NCBI RefSeq assembly: GCF_003855255.1
Contig: NZ_CP034072.1
Location: 4,955,208-5,019,207 of the forward strand
DNA: 64,000 nucleotides
Direction of reading: 5' to 3'
Source of the DNA: Mycolicibacterium nivoides
Lineage (GTDB): Bacteria > Actinomycetota > Actinomycetes > Mycobacteriales > Mycobacteriaceae
Shown here: in pieces, positions 1 through 8,593 of the stretch
Position numbering within the stretch: position 1 is the first letter of the stretch
Layout of the letters: each line of letters begins with the position of its first letter
The notes under the pieces: model-generated
Database searches by the model: none
Seen by the model: only the letters and a program-made list of their open reading frames with translations
Told to the model about the DNA's origin: nothing
Made by a program: the position numbers and the translations under genes

Positions 1-60
1 GCATCGAAGCAGGTGGGTGACACAGCTGGTGTCGAGATGCCCAGCACTTCCTTCGGAAGT

Positions 61-174
61 CTAGGCATCGATGAGGTGACCAAGATCGGCCATGGACTCG
101 ACGATAAGGTGGAGGCACTGTTGCAGTTCCTCGGCGTCGAAGTCTCGATTCGGCCAGCCCTCTGGCGGCCCCGA
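61..174 (-). pseudogene. Possible 3' gene fragment, no start codon
   Basis: The minus strand holds an open stretch of 37 codons that ends in TAG at 61-63 and is closed upstream by an in-frame stop at 175-177. The translation (a short run reads FDAEELQQCLHLIVESMADL) looks like genuine amphipathic helical protein and contains no early start codon, so it looks like the end of a gene whose front is lost. I do not recognise the family. It could equally be chance coding potential. Confidence 0.25.
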
Positions 175-647
175 CTATCGGACGCGGGCCCCGTCGTGGC
201 GCGGGATCGATTACGGCGCGCTGTCACCGGAGCTATGCAGCGCACAATCGTGACGCAGCTATTCACACGCCGCCCACGGTGACACTTCTATCCAGACCTC
301 AAGAGGTCCAATCACGAGCGCGCAAGGCGCGAGACCAACTGGAGTCGGGCGCTCAGGCTCACCCGAGGGTTCTGAGAAATCTAGTTGGGACGTAGGAAAC
401 CACACCGCTTGGTGCAGAAATGGACACCGAGCACGTTCGTCGCCTTCGATTATCGGGCCAGCACCCACCGTGCAGCTCAGGCACGCCATCTTGGCGACCA
501 ATATTGCCCGCGTGCCGCATCACCGCATACACCGCGCAACATCTGGGCACGGTCGCCGGCTGCATATAGGTCGGTCCCACACACCGACTCGTCTCGATTC
601 ATAAGCGGCAAGGAGGTCACGCACACATATTTCGTTGATGCATCCGC
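175..647. other. Gene-poor stretch, nothing supported
   Basis: Several short open frames exist on both strands here, but none has a convincing start, ribosome binding site or family signature. Base composition looks less GC-rich than the rest of the window, as expected of decayed or laterally acquired DNA. No repeat, tRNA or insertion-sequence end was recognised. Confidence 0.4.
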
Positions 648-1055
648 TCACACGGATGGCCATACGAACAGTCGGGCGTCGCGAACAAGGGTGGACCGAA
701 ATCGGACGTGGGCTGTCTTCATTTGCGACAAGACATCGGTTATGCCCAGATCCGTCCGAAGAATCTTGGTGACGCAGAGGGCCTCTTGACTGGTGTCCTG
801 GGCCGGTGCACTGCGGCGCCGCTCAGGCTGTTTGACGTCCCATTCACGCAAATCGACGGCGTACACCGCCAACCCGGAGCGTCCTCCTGGTCCGGAGCAG
901 GCGTGCAGATCCACCGCAACGACAGCCCAGCGCGTCTGGTCCAGTCCCACCAATTCCTCGAACGAAGTCCCGTGCGCAATGTCTTGAAGCATCACCGCTG
1001 TACCAGACCAATCGTAGAAGGCCGGCAAACCAGCTATCTCCGTCAGTTCTTCCAT
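648..1055 (-). CDS. Small hypothetical protein
   Basis: A 135-residue protein starts at ATG 1055 with a purine-rich GGGG just upstream. The first 75 residues have well-formed alternating hydrophobic strands (for example WAVVAVDLHACS and LAVYAVDLREW) typical of a small alpha/beta or beta-sandwich protein. The C-terminal third is more basic and less regular, so the reading frame may have decayed there. There is no signal peptide, membrane segment or recognised motif. It lies downstream of the choD operon on the same strand, in otherwise gene-poor DNA. I do not recognise the family and assign no function. Confidence 0.4.
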   Translation of the reverse strand: MEELTEIAGLPAFYDWSGTAVMLQDIAHGTSFEELVGLDQTRWAVVAVDLHACSGPGGRSGLAVYAVDLREWDVKQPERRRSAPAQDTSQEALCVTKILRTDLGITDVLSQMKTAHVRFRSTLVRDARLFVWPSV

Positions 1056-1098
1056 CAGTCCCCACTATCGTCACACCACACCAGGTCTGAATGCATCG

Positions 1099-2844
1099 CT
1101 ATTTCACAACCCGTAGATTGGGCCCAGAGGCAAGGAGTCGCAAACCCAACACACCCGGCGCGCCGGCGGGCACGGTGGGGCTCTCCGGCTGAATCGGTGC
1201 GAGCTGTTTGTAGGGCTGCCCCTGGGCTGGCCGCACGTCGTCCTGCCCCTTATTGGGCCATAGTGACGCCGCCCGTTCGGCCTGCGCGGCGATCGAAAGT
1301 GCCGGATTTACCCCGAGATTCGCAGAAATCGCCGCACCGTCCACGACGTAGAGAGTCGGGTAGTTGTACACGCGGTGATAGGGATCGATCACGCCGGTCT
1401 CGGCACTGTCACCGATCGCCGCACCACCGAGGAAGTGCGCGGTCAGCGGGATGTTGAACAGCTCGCCCCAGCTGCCGACGGCAATGCCGCCGACCTTCTG
1501 CGCCATCTGCCGCGTCGCCTCGTTGCCGACCGGAATCCATGTCGGGTTGGGCCCGCCGTGCCCCTGCTTCGAGGACATGATCCGGATGCCCCCCGGCCCG
1601 CGCTTGGTGAACGTGGTGATCGAGTTGTCCAGGTGCTGCATCACCAGGGCGATCAGGGTTCGCTCGCTCCACCGTCTCGGGATCAGCATATTGAGCAGCT
1701 CAGCCGGCCGGGCACGGCCTTGGCTCAGAAACTGCTTCCACCGCGGCGCGTCGGTGCCCCCTGGGCCGGCGCCGTCGGTCATCAGCGTCTGCAGCAGGCC
1801 CATCGCGTTGGAGCCCTTGCCGTACCGCACGGGTTCGATGTGGGTGTCCGGCGTCGGGTGAATCGACGAGGTGATGGCTACGCCATGTGTGAGATCCATG
1901 TCGGTGGGCACCGTCTTGGTCTGCGCACCGACGATCGACTCGGAGTTGGTCCGGGTCAGCACGCCCAGACGATCGGACAGCTTCGTCAGCTTGCCGGTGT
2001 CACGAACCTTGAACAACAGTCGCTGAGTGTTGTACGTACCCGCCGCGACGATGAGGTACTTGGCGGTGAAGGTGCGCTTGCCCCGCCTCACCCGGCCGTT
2101 GGTCCGATGGGTCGACACCTCCCACAGCCCGTCACACCGCTGCTGAAAGCTGGTCACCGTGGTCATCGAATGTACTTGCACCCCAGCCTTTTCCGCGAGG
2201 CCAAGGTAGTTCTTGACGAGAGTGTTCTTGGCGCCGTGCCGGCAGCCGGTCATGCACTGGCCGCATTCGATGCAGCCGGTGCGCGCCGGGCCTGCCCCGC
2301 CGAAGTAGGGGTCCGGGACGGTCTTGCCCGGCGCCTTGTCACCGTCGGGCCCGAAAAACACGCCGACCGGCGTTGCGACGAATGTATCCCCGCAGCCCAT
2401 GTCGTCGGCGACCTCTTTGACGATGCGGTCCGCATCGGTGAAGGTCGGGTTCTTCACCACGCCGAGCATTCGTTGCGCCTGTTCGTAGTGCGGCATCAGC
2501 TCGCCACGCCAGTCGGTGATGTCCTTCCACTGCGGATCGTTGAAGAACGGGTCCGGCGGAATGTATAGCGTGTTGGCGTAGTTCAGGGAACCGCCGCCAA
2601 CGCCCGCACCGGCCAGGATCATCACGTTACGCAACAGGTGGATGCGCTGGATGCCGTACATGCCGAACTTGGCCGCCCACAAGAACTTTCGCAAATCCCA
2701 GGAGTTTTTGGCGAAGTCAACGTCTAAATACCGCCGACCTGCCTCCAAAACTCCAACCCGATAACCCTTCTCGGTGAGCCGCAGGGCGCTCACGCTGCCC
2801 CCGAATCCCGAACCGATAATGAGCACGTCATAGTCAGGCGTCAT
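1099..2844 (-). CDS. choD: GMC-type flavin oxidoreductase, ChoD-like
   Basis: A 581-residue flavoprotein of the mycobacterial ChoD (Rv3409c) type, annotated as cholesterol oxidase (3-beta-hydroxysterol to 3-ketosteroid). The N-terminus carries the dinucleotide-binding motif DVLIIGSGFGG (about residues 6-16), followed by the FAD-contacting GAGVGGGSLNYAN near residue 78. A cysteine-rich segment near residue 200 (CIECGQCMTGC) is typical of this subfamily. The C-terminal VVDGAAISANLGVNP with LSIAAQAERAA is the GMC flavin/substrate cap end. I chose ATG 2844 because the family begins MxPDYDVLIIG; a longer frame to 2913 adds unrelated sequence. The start overlaps the stop of the upstream DoxX gene, so translation was probably coupled. 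Whether the substrate is cholesterol is not settled for this family; another 3-hydroxysteroid is possible. Confidence 0.85.
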   Translation of the reverse strand: MTPDYDVLIIGSGFGGSVSALRLTEKGYRVGVLEAGRRYLDVDFAKNSWDLRKFLWAAKFGMYGIQRIHLLRNVMILAGAGVGGGSLNYANTLYIPPDPFFNDPQWKDITDWRGELMPHYEQAQRMLGVVKNPTFTDADRIVKEVADDMGCGDTFVATPVGVFFGPDGDKAPGKTVPDPYFGGAGPARTGCIECGQCMTGCRHGAKNTLVKNYLGLAEKAGVQVHSMTTVTSFQQRCDGLWEVSTHRTNGRVRRGKRTFTAKYLIVAAGTYNTQRLLFKVRDTGKLTKLSDRLGVLTRTNSESIVGAQTKTVPTDMDLTHGVAITSSIHPTPDTHIEPVRYGKGSNAMGLLQTLMTDGAGPGGTDAPRWKQFLSQGRARPAELLNMLIPRRWSERTLIALVMQHLDNSITTFTKRGPGGIRIMSSKQGHGGPNPTWIPVGNEATRQMAQKVGGIAVGSWGELFNIPLTAHFLGGAAIGDSAETGVIDPYHRVYNYPTLYVVDGAAISANLGVNPALSIAAQAERAASLWPNKGQDDVRPAQGQPYKQLAPIQPESPTVPAGAPGVLGLRLLASGPNLRVVK

Positions 2845-3290
2845 GGCAGCCCCCGCAACGATTGGTCGACCGTCGTGCCGTCGGAATGGCGGTTGACCAG
2901 AGTGCCCAGGCACTGAGGGCGGGCTGAAACAGCAGGCGGATGAACCGACGACGGTCGGTGTTGAGGACGAATGCGTTCCGCTTGTTGCGGTACTGGGCGA
3001 TGTTTCCCGGGAACACTGCGATGAAGAACGCGGCGATGATCCGTCCGATCTTCCACCCGATCGTGGGTGAGGACCGCCAGGCCCGCACCGAGCATGAGCT
3101 CCACCCCGCCGGAGGCCATCACGACGGCGTCAGGATCCAGGGGTATCGATCTGGGCACTTGCGCCTGGAAGTCCTCGCGGGCCCAGAAGAGGTGGCCCAG
3201 TCCGGCAAGGACGAGCACGCCTGACAGGGCCAGACGGGCGACTGTGCGCATCGCCGTGGTGGGGGGTTCGGTCACTTCATCGGATGTCAT
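2834..3290 (-). pseudogene. DoxX-family membrane protein, frameshifted
   Basis: The first frame (start ATG 3290) encodes a DoxX-like protein with a first membrane segment (RLALSGVLVLAGLGHLFW) and a second (VELMLGAGLAVL). It then runs into frame-shifted sequence after about 76 residues. The expected remainder, including the family-typical FFIAVFPGNIAQYRN, continues in the neighbouring frame from about 3070 to the stop at 2834. A single extra base between about 3055 and 3075 accounts for the break. It lies between gabD2 (35 bp upstream) and choD (overlapping), on the same strand, so it belongs to that operon. DoxX proteins are small membrane proteins linked to redox or thiol homeostasis. The defect may be real or a sequencing error. 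Confidence 0.7.
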
Positions 3291-3324
3291 CAGTTCTCCG
3301 TACCGGGTATTTGGCGCCGAGGTA

Positions 3325-4878
3325 TCAGCGGCCTGGAATCCATTGCAGGGCTTTGACGACGGGCGGCAGGATCTTCGCCCACAGCTTCGGCGGCACGCCG
3401 CGCGGGCCGCCGAGGTTCAGGATGCGGGTGGTGGCGATGGTCTGCGGTTCGGTGTATTTGGTCAGGCCCTCAGGGCCGTGGCGACGCCCGACCCCCGAAA
3501 TTCCCATGCCGCCCATCGGCGCGCCGGTGCTTCCCCAAGCGGGGCCGTAGCCTTCGTCGACGTTGACGGTGCCGGCGCGGATCCGGGCAGCGATCGCCTC
3601 ACCCTGGCTCTTGGTGGCCGCCCACACGCTGGCGTTCAACCCATACTCGGTGTCGTTGGCCTGCTCGACAGCCTCGTCGACGCCTGCGACCGGGTAAATC
3701 GAGACGAGCGGTCCGAAGGTCTCGTCACGGTAGCACTCGGCTTCGGCGGGAACGCCGGTGAGCACGGTTGGCTCGTAGAACAATGGGCCGAGATCGGGGC
3801 GGGCCTTGCCGCCGGCAATCACGGTGGCCCCCTTGGCGACAGCGTCATCGACGTGTCTGGCCACGGCTTTGAGCTGCTCCTCGGAAATGAGGCTACCCAT
3901 CTCGATGCCGAACTCGTAGCCCGCACCCAGCGTCATGTTGGTGACCCGTTCCCCGAAGATTCGGGTGAACTCAGGTGCGATCGACTGCTCGACGTAGATG
4001 CGTTCGATGGAGACGCACAGCTGGCCAGAGTTCGAGTAGCAGCCGCGCACGGCGGCGTCGGCCACCTCCTGCAGATCGGCCCCGGCCATCACGATCATCG
4101 GGTTCTTGCCACCCAGCTCGGCCGAGAAGCCGATGAGACGGGCGCCGGCCTGCTCGGCGAGCAGCCGACCCGTGGCCGTGGACCCGGTGAACATCACAAA
4201 GTCGCTGCTCTCCACCAGGGCGGCGCCCACCACAGAACCAGGCCCGGGGACCACGGCGAACAGATCCCGAGCGAGGCCGGCCTGGTAGAGCAGCTCGACG
4301 CACGCCAAAGCGCAATACGGGGTCTGGCTATCGGGTTTGAGCACCACAGCGTTGCCGGCAAGTAGGGCCGCGATAGCGTCCGACACCGCCAGCGTCATCG
4401 GGTAGTTCCACGGCGAGATCACCCCAACGACGCCCTTGGGCTGATACCGCACCACCGTCTTGGTCAGGCCCGGCAGCATCCCGGCTACGCGCTGCGGCCG
4501 CAACAGCTTTGGCGCGACGCGCGCGTAGTACCGAGCGGTCATGGCGATGTCGAGGATCTCTTCCTGGGCGGCGGCGCGTGATTTGCCGGTCTCGGCCTGC
4601 GCCATGTCCATCAGGGAGTCGCGGTTCTGCAGCACCAGGTCGTGGTAGCGGTTGAATATGGCAGACCGTTCCACAACCGGCCGGTCGCCCCAGCCGTTCT
4701 GGGCAGTCCGGGCGCGGGTGATCGCGTCCTTGGCGTCCTGTGCGGTGCCGACCGGCACGGTGGCCAATTGCTTGCCGGTGAACGCTTCAAGCACTGGGCG
4801 TGTCGGACGAGTGGCCGCGTCGGGGACGGCGACCAAGTCGGCGAGCCGCTTGAACGTTGCGGCGGACGGAGCAGGCAT
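3325..4878 (-). CDS. gabD2: Succinate-semialdehyde dehydrogenase, GabD2 type
   Basis: A 517-residue NAD(P)-dependent aldehyde dehydrogenase, nearly the same length as M. tuberculosis GabD2 (Rv1731, 518 aa) and starting with the same MPAPSA. It oxidises succinate semialdehyde to succinate, linking GABA or 2-oxoglutarate breakdown to the TCA cycle. The catalytic Glu lies in ELGGKNP (Glu254) and the nucleophilic Cys in SGQLCVS (Cys288). The cofactor region ISPWNYP is near residue 154. A strong AGGGGAAC precedes the ATG at 4878. It is the first gene of the gabD2-doxX-choD run. Pairing with ChoD may reflect sterol side-product metabolism, but that is inference. Confidence 0.9.
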   Translation of the reverse strand: MPAPSAATFKRLADLVAVPDAATRPTRPVLEAFTGKQLATVPVGTAQDAKDAITRARTAQNGWGDRPVVERSAIFNRYHDLVLQNRDSLMDMAQAETGKSRAAAQEEILDIAMTARYYARVAPKLLRPQRVAGMLPGLTKTVVRYQPKGVVGVISPWNYPMTLAVSDAIAALLAGNAVVLKPDSQTPYCALACVELLYQAGLARDLFAVVPGPGSVVGAALVESSDFVMFTGSTATGRLLAEQAGARLIGFSAELGGKNPMIVMAGADLQEVADAAVRGCYSNSGQLCVSIERIYVEQSIAPEFTRIFGERVTNMTLGAGYEFGIEMGSLISEEQLKAVARHVDDAVAKGATVIAGGKARPDLGPLFYEPTVLTGVPAEAECYRDETFGPLVSIYPVAGVDEAVEQANDTEYGLNASVWAATKSQGEAIAARIRAGTVNVDEGYGPAWGSTGAPMGGMGISGVGRRHGPEGLTKYTEPQTIATTRILNLGGPRGVPPKLWAKILPPVVKALQWIPGR

Positions 4879-5040
4879 TTGTTCCCCTAAAAGGTTGTTG
4901 AGTTTCGTGTCTGCCGAGTGGCTAGGGATGTGATGAGGGTGTGCCGCCCAGGACCGAATTTGTTCGCACGGATCTGGTCACTGCCCCGGATGCCTGTCAC
5001 CGACATCGGCCCAGTTCGGGGCGATCCGCGATCAGTATCC

Positions 5041-6786
5041 TCAACCATGGTGGGGTTTTGGGTTCATTTCGTAGGCGCCGGACAAGGCGGCGACACGCTG
5101 CCAGATACGGTCGAACCGCTCCCCTTCGACTACAGGCCTGCCGATCGCTGCCAGGGTGATCTGTTGTTGGGCCTCGGTGGTGGAGGGTTTGTCGTGCAAT
5201 CCGACTGCCGCAGCGTTGAAGTCGCGGACCAGTATGTCGAAGATCTGGTCGACCAGGTCGATGTCGAGACCGACGATCTCTGCTTGTTCCAGGATCAGCT
5301 GCCCGTACACGACCAGGGTGAACATTTCGGTAAGGGCGAGCCCGAAGTCAAGATCACCCTGCTGAGCGGCATCCGGGGGGGCCTCGCTCAATAGGGTGAC
5401 CAGATGCTCGGCCTGGGCGGTGAAGCGGGCCACGTTGGCGATGGCCGCCGAGGCGGCGTACACAGCGCGCCAGTCGTGGAACCGGACCTTCGCCAGCCCC
5501 CGCGCGGGGCCCTGGCGAAACAGGAATTCGTCGTCTGCGGCATCGAGCCGGGTGGGCACCGGCGGGTAGTGCTGAGGGTCGAACAGGTAGGCGGGCATGA
5601 ACTTAGCGATCAGCGCCAGGTTCACCGCGACGGTACCCTCGAGTTTGGGCAGCCCGTCGATGTCCCTCTTTGCGAGCAGCAGATACTGGTCGTCCTCGAA
5701 ACCCTTGGCGGCCACGACATCCGACAACAGCCCGACCACCTTCTGCGCCTCGGTCGTCACCTTCATCTTGGTGATTGGGTTGAACAACAGATACCGGCGG
5801 TCGTCGGGGTTCGCGCAGCGGAAGTAGTCCACCGCGCGGTCGGCGAACAGCCGCATCCCGATGAGCCGGGCGTACGCATCGACAAATTCGCGGCGCACGT
5901 GCGGGAAATCGGTGACCGGGTGCCCGTACAGAATCCGGTTGTGCGCGTGGGTGATCGTCTCGTACAGGGCGTGAGTCGCCGCGCCGATCCCGCCGAAGCA
6001 CAGGTTGAACTTGCCAACGTTGACCGTGTTCAACGCCGCGTCAAACGCGTCCTGGCCGGTGTGCAGGATGTGCTGCGCGGCGACTGGATAATCCTGCAGG
6101 GTGATCTCGGCGACGAATATCTGCGACGGGACGATGTTCTTGACCACGTGGAACTTCGGGTGCCCGGAGTCAGCGTAGAAGAACACGTACTGATCGGGAC
6201 CCTCGATGCCGGCGAGGCGCCCGAACACCGACACGGTGCTGGCGCAGTTGCCGTTGCCGATGTAGTACTTCGACCCGTTCGCGCGGAACCCCCCGGCGCC
6301 GTCGGAGGTCAAGACCATGTCGGTGGAGTAGATGTCGGCGCCGTGTTCCTTCTCCGAGAGACCGAACGCTGCGACTCCGCCATCGGCAAGGGCGCGCGCT
6401 GCCCGGGCACGGGCCGCGTCATTGCCGCTCTGCCACACCGGGCCCAACCCAAGCACGGTGACCTGCCACGGATACCAATAGTTGAACCCGTAGAAGCCCA
6501 GGATCTCGGAGAGCGCCGCCACCCGCGCGGTATCCCATCGCTTGTCTGGATCGCCCGCGCCGTCGCGCGCAGGGGTCAGAAACGTCGCGAACAAGCCCTC
6601 CTTCGCGACGAACTCCAGAAAATCGGCGTGAAACACCTTGCCGTGATAGTCCTGGATCAGCCGCTGCTTGCCGCGGTGTTCGAACCAGTCGATCGTCGCG
6701 CGCAGCAGCCGCCGCGTCTGCGGATCGAAATGCTCCGGGTCATACTTCACCGGATGGAGCAACAACCCATCGGATGCGTGCATCAT
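5041..6786 (-). CDS. Acyl-CoA dehydrogenase family protein
   Basis: A flavoprotein of about 581 residues from the large acyl-CoA dehydrogenase superfamily, longer than the usual 380-400 residues and closer to the FadE-type enzymes with an extra C-terminal helical region. GLSEKEHGADIYSTDM corresponds to the flavin-contacting loop, and NGSKYYIGNGNCA is the conserved middle beta-domain signature. The C-terminal helical bundle follows (VNVGKFNLCFGGIGAATHALY). Start ATG 6786 is preceded by GAGGACA; a longer frame to 6840 has no supporting site. A putative promoter with TTGACC and TAGGTT lies at 6957-6983 inside a 51-bp element shared with the desaturase gene at 8594. The adjacent PucR-type regulator may control it. 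The acyl substrate is unknown. Confidence 0.85.
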   Translation of the reverse strand: MMHASDGLLLHPVKYDPEHFDPQTRRLLRATIDWFEHRGKQRLIQDYHGKVFHADFLEFVAKEGLFATFLTPARDGAGDPDKRWDTARVAALSEILGFYGFNYWYPWQVTVLGLGPVWQSGNDAARARAARALADGGVAAFGLSEKEHGADIYSTDMVLTSDGAGGFRANGSKYYIGNGNCASTVSVFGRLAGIEGPDQYVFFYADSGHPKFHVVKNIVPSQIFVAEITLQDYPVAAQHILHTGQDAFDAALNTVNVGKFNLCFGGIGAATHALYETITHAHNRILYGHPVTDFPHVRREFVDAYARLIGMRLFADRAVDYFRCANPDDRRYLLFNPITKMKVTTEAQKVVGLLSDVVAAKGFEDDQYLLLAKRDIDGLPKLEGTVAVNLALIAKFMPAYLFDPQHYPPVPTRLDAADDEFLFRQGPARGLAKVRFHDWRAVYAASAAIANVARFTAQAEHLVTLLSEAPPDAAQQGDLDFGLALTEMFTLVVYGQLILEQAEIVGLDIDLVDQIFDILVRDFNAAAVGLHDKPSTTEAQQQITLAAIGRPVVEGERFDRIWQRVAALSGAYEMNPKPHHG

Positions 6787-6956
6787 CAATGTGTCCTCTT
6801 CGGTCGAGTCCTGGACCGTGCCGACATGCCCTTGCGTCACGGTTGGTCGGGCATGGGTAGCCGGTGATCAACCGGGCCAGGGCGCGGCGCGAGTAGTCGC
6901 GAGTCGATTCGTCGGAATTTCGGTCTATCGAATGGCGTGTACGGGGATGAGACGCC

Positions 6957-7023
6957 AACCTACGAACGGCCGGTATCGGTCAACAAGGCCATCGCAGCCC
7001 ACTCCAATGTGCTGCGAGCACAT
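6957..7023 (-). promoter_or_regulatory. Putative promoter and palindromic operator, copy A
   Basis: Read on the minus strand, this holds the perfect 17-bp palindrome ATGTGCTCGCAGCACAT (7007-7023), then TTGACC (6978-6983), a 15-bp spacer and TAGGTT (6957-6962). It lies about 170 bp upstream of the acyl-CoA dehydrogenase start. The block 6976-7026 is identical, in inverted orientation, to 8467-8517 upstream of the desaturase-reductase gene. The spacing of palindrome to -35 is the same in both copies. This looks like an operator plus promoter shared by two genes; the adjacent PucR-type protein is the obvious candidate ligand. Confidence 0.55.
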
Positions 7024-7146
7024 CGGCGAACGCCTCGGCTTCGGGTCAGCGAGACGAAGACCCGCGCAACACCGAGGCCCCCAGCACGTGACAGACAAGC
7101 AGGGCCGCATGCAGCTCACCGATGTTGTTCGTTGCGGGCCGGCCCC
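6961..7146. repeat. Inverted repeat, left copy (partner 8370-8532)
   Basis: About 165-185 bp here match the reverse complement of 8370-8532. The core 6976-7026 is 51 of 51 identical. Homology then continues at lower identity into the 3' end of the PucR-type gene. The repeat therefore comprises the last codons of a PucR-type gene plus the promoter region beyond it. There are no transposase genes or terminal target duplications, so it looks like segmental duplication with inversion rather than a mobile element. Confidence 0.7.
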
Positions 7147-8296
7147 GGCGCTCCTCGGCGCGCCGTACCCGTTGCAGGACCGTGTTGCGGTGGATTCCCA
7201 AGGCGCGTGCTGCGGTCACGAAACTGCCTTGCGCATCGAGTACCGCCAGCAGGGCGGCGCGCTCGTCGCGTGCCTTCGTGTCGGCTCTTGCCAGGTCGCC
7301 GAGCTGTGCAGCGACGAAGGATCTCGCTGCATCCAGGTCGCGCGAGATGGCGTCAACCAAAGCGATATCGGCGAACGCGGTGATCGACGGCGCAGCGCGC
7401 CGCGACAGTTCGATTACCCGGCGAGTCCGAAGCGCCTCCAGATGGGAGGTGCGAAAGCCTGCAGCGCCTGGATGCGGGGAGCCCACCGCGACGTGCACGC
7501 TCTCGACATCGCCGGAAAGCTCCCTCGCCATGCCGGCCAGCGATGACCTCACGTCACCCGTAATCGCCACCCAACCCCACACCGCAAGTGGCCCATCAGC
7601 CACCACGAGTGAGTGACTGCCACCGAGCAGCCCGCCCACCTGCCGGGCAATTCCCTCAAGGTCGACGCCGCGCTCGTGGACCCAACACACGAAACCGATC
7701 TGCCGACCGGTCAGGCGGTGGCCCATCACCCGTTCGGCCCGGGCGGTGTCGACACGTTCCCCGGCCAGCAGCGCCCGCACGATATCAGCGCGCTCAGCCC
7801 TTGCCTGGTTTTGCCGTCGGTCGAGTTCCGCGACGTACTCCGCGGCTACCAGACTGGAGATCCGGTCGATATAGCGAAACCCGTACCGCTCCAAATAGGT
7901 GAACGTCCTCAGCGCGACAGCGGGATCCTCGATCCAGTCGGCGATCGAGTGCGAAAGCTTCTCGGTGAAGTACTCGTGACCCAGCCGATAGAACCGCAGC
8001 ATCACATCCACGCTGTGCCCGCGTGATGCCATGGCTCGGGCATGTTCGAGTGCGGTCACCGGCGCCTCCGCAGCGGTTACGTCGATACCGTGACGAACCA
8101 TCGACAGCACCGCTTCAAGATTCGACGAACATGATCCCAGCGTCAGGCCGCGAAGCTCCTCATCGGCTCCGATTTCCGGTATCCGCTCGACCAGATACCT
8201 GAGCATGTCGTCGGCCAGACCGGGCATATTTGCCAGCAGAGACGTGGCGACGGCCCGTCCCGCCACCGCGCCGTCGGCCGGCTCAAGCACGTCCAT
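7046..8296 (-). CDS. PucR/CdaR-family transcriptional regulator
   Basis: About 416 residues. The C-terminus carries the PucR-type helix-turn-helix: ERAALLAVLDAQGSFVTAAR followed by ALGIHRNTVLQRVRRAEE. The middle contains a GGDEF-like degenerate domain (GFVCWVHERGV to VHVAVGS) as in CdaR-like regulators. The N-terminal half is helical and resembles the RsbR/sensor-like region of actinobacterial relatives. The start is uncertain: ATG 8296 fits the family better than ATG 8404, which would read through the remnant of another gene. It lies between two targets that share an operator-like palindrome, suggesting it activates the acyl-CoA dehydrogenase and the desaturase. The last residues (GASVLRGSSSR) look shifted by one base relative to the related remnant at 8343-8455. 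Confidence 0.8.
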   Translation of the reverse strand: MDVLEPADGAVAGRAVATSLLANMPGLADDMLRYLVERIPEIGADEELRGLTLGSCSSNLEAVLSMVRHGIDVTAAEAPVTALEHARAMASRGHSVDVMLRFYRLGHEYFTEKLSHSIADWIEDPAVALRTFTYLERYGFRYIDRISSLVAAEYVAELDRRQNQARAERADIVRALLAGERVDTARAERVMGHRLTGRQIGFVCWVHERGVDLEGIARQVGGLLGGSHSLVVADGPLAVWGWVAITGDVRSSLAGMARELSGDVESVHVAVGSPHPGAAGFRTSHLEALRTRRVIELSRRAAPSITAFADIALVDAISRDLDAARSFVAAQLGDLARADTKARDERAALLAVLDAQGSFVTAARALGIHRNTVLQRVRRAEERRGRPATNNIGELHAALLVCHVLGASVLRGSSSR

Positions 8297-8342
8297 ACCT
8301 GGCACACTAGCGCCGACAAATTCGCCAAAGCCCCCGTTCACG

Positions 8343-8455
8343 ATCGATCTTCGGCAGCACATCCGCGAGCCCGGCCAGCTGCATGGGCCCTTCTGGTCTG
8401 CCACGTTGCCGGGTACCTGGGTGTTGCGCGGGTCATCGCCTCGCGCATCCGAGAC
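8343..8455 (+). pseudogene. Remnant of a second PucR-type gene 3' end
   Basis: On the plus strand, correcting one missing base near 8385 gives a peptide containing ALLVCHVAGYLGVARVIASR, which parallels the end of the neighbouring PucR-type protein (ELHAALLVCHVLGASVLR). No upstream domain is left. It lies immediately before the shared 51-bp element, so the arrangement regulator-3'-end then promoter occurs on both sides of the intact regulator. This indicates an old inverted duplication or the loss of a second regulator gene that once preceded the desaturase. Confidence 0.5.
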
Positions 8456-8466
8456 TCAGGCAATCC

Positions 8467-8536
8467 CCGATGTGCTCGCAGCACATTGGAGTGGGCTGCG
8501 ATGGCCTTGTTGACCGACGCCCGCCATTCGTATGTT
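8467..8536 (+). promoter_or_regulatory. Putative promoter and palindromic operator, copy B
   Basis: Positions 8467-8517 are identical to the reverse complement of 6976-7026. The palindrome is at 8470-8486, TTGACC at 8510-8515 and TATGTT at 8531-8536 (15-bp spacer; TTGTTG at 8507 would give 18). It lies 58 bp upstream of the desaturase-reductase start codon and in the same relative orientation as copy A has to its gene. Conservation drops outside the block, which argues for function rather than only recent duplication. Confidence 0.55.
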
Positions 8537-8593
8537 GCAGAGAATTCACATTCCCTTAGCAACCCACATTCCAAAGCGCAGAGCAGGAATCCG

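Noticed and set aside
13..282. Plus-strand 89-codon frame at the left edge
   Set aside because: No ribosome binding site and a composition change halfway; the minus-strand fragment at 61-174 is the more protein-like reading.
5404..6867. 487-codon plus-strand frame opposite the acyl-CoA dehydrogenase
   Set aside because: Same shadow effect; no domain or start signal.
6961..8532. Inverted repeats as terminal repeats of a transposable element
   Set aside because: No transposase, no target duplication, and the repeats contain regulator 3' ends and promoters rather than transposon ends.
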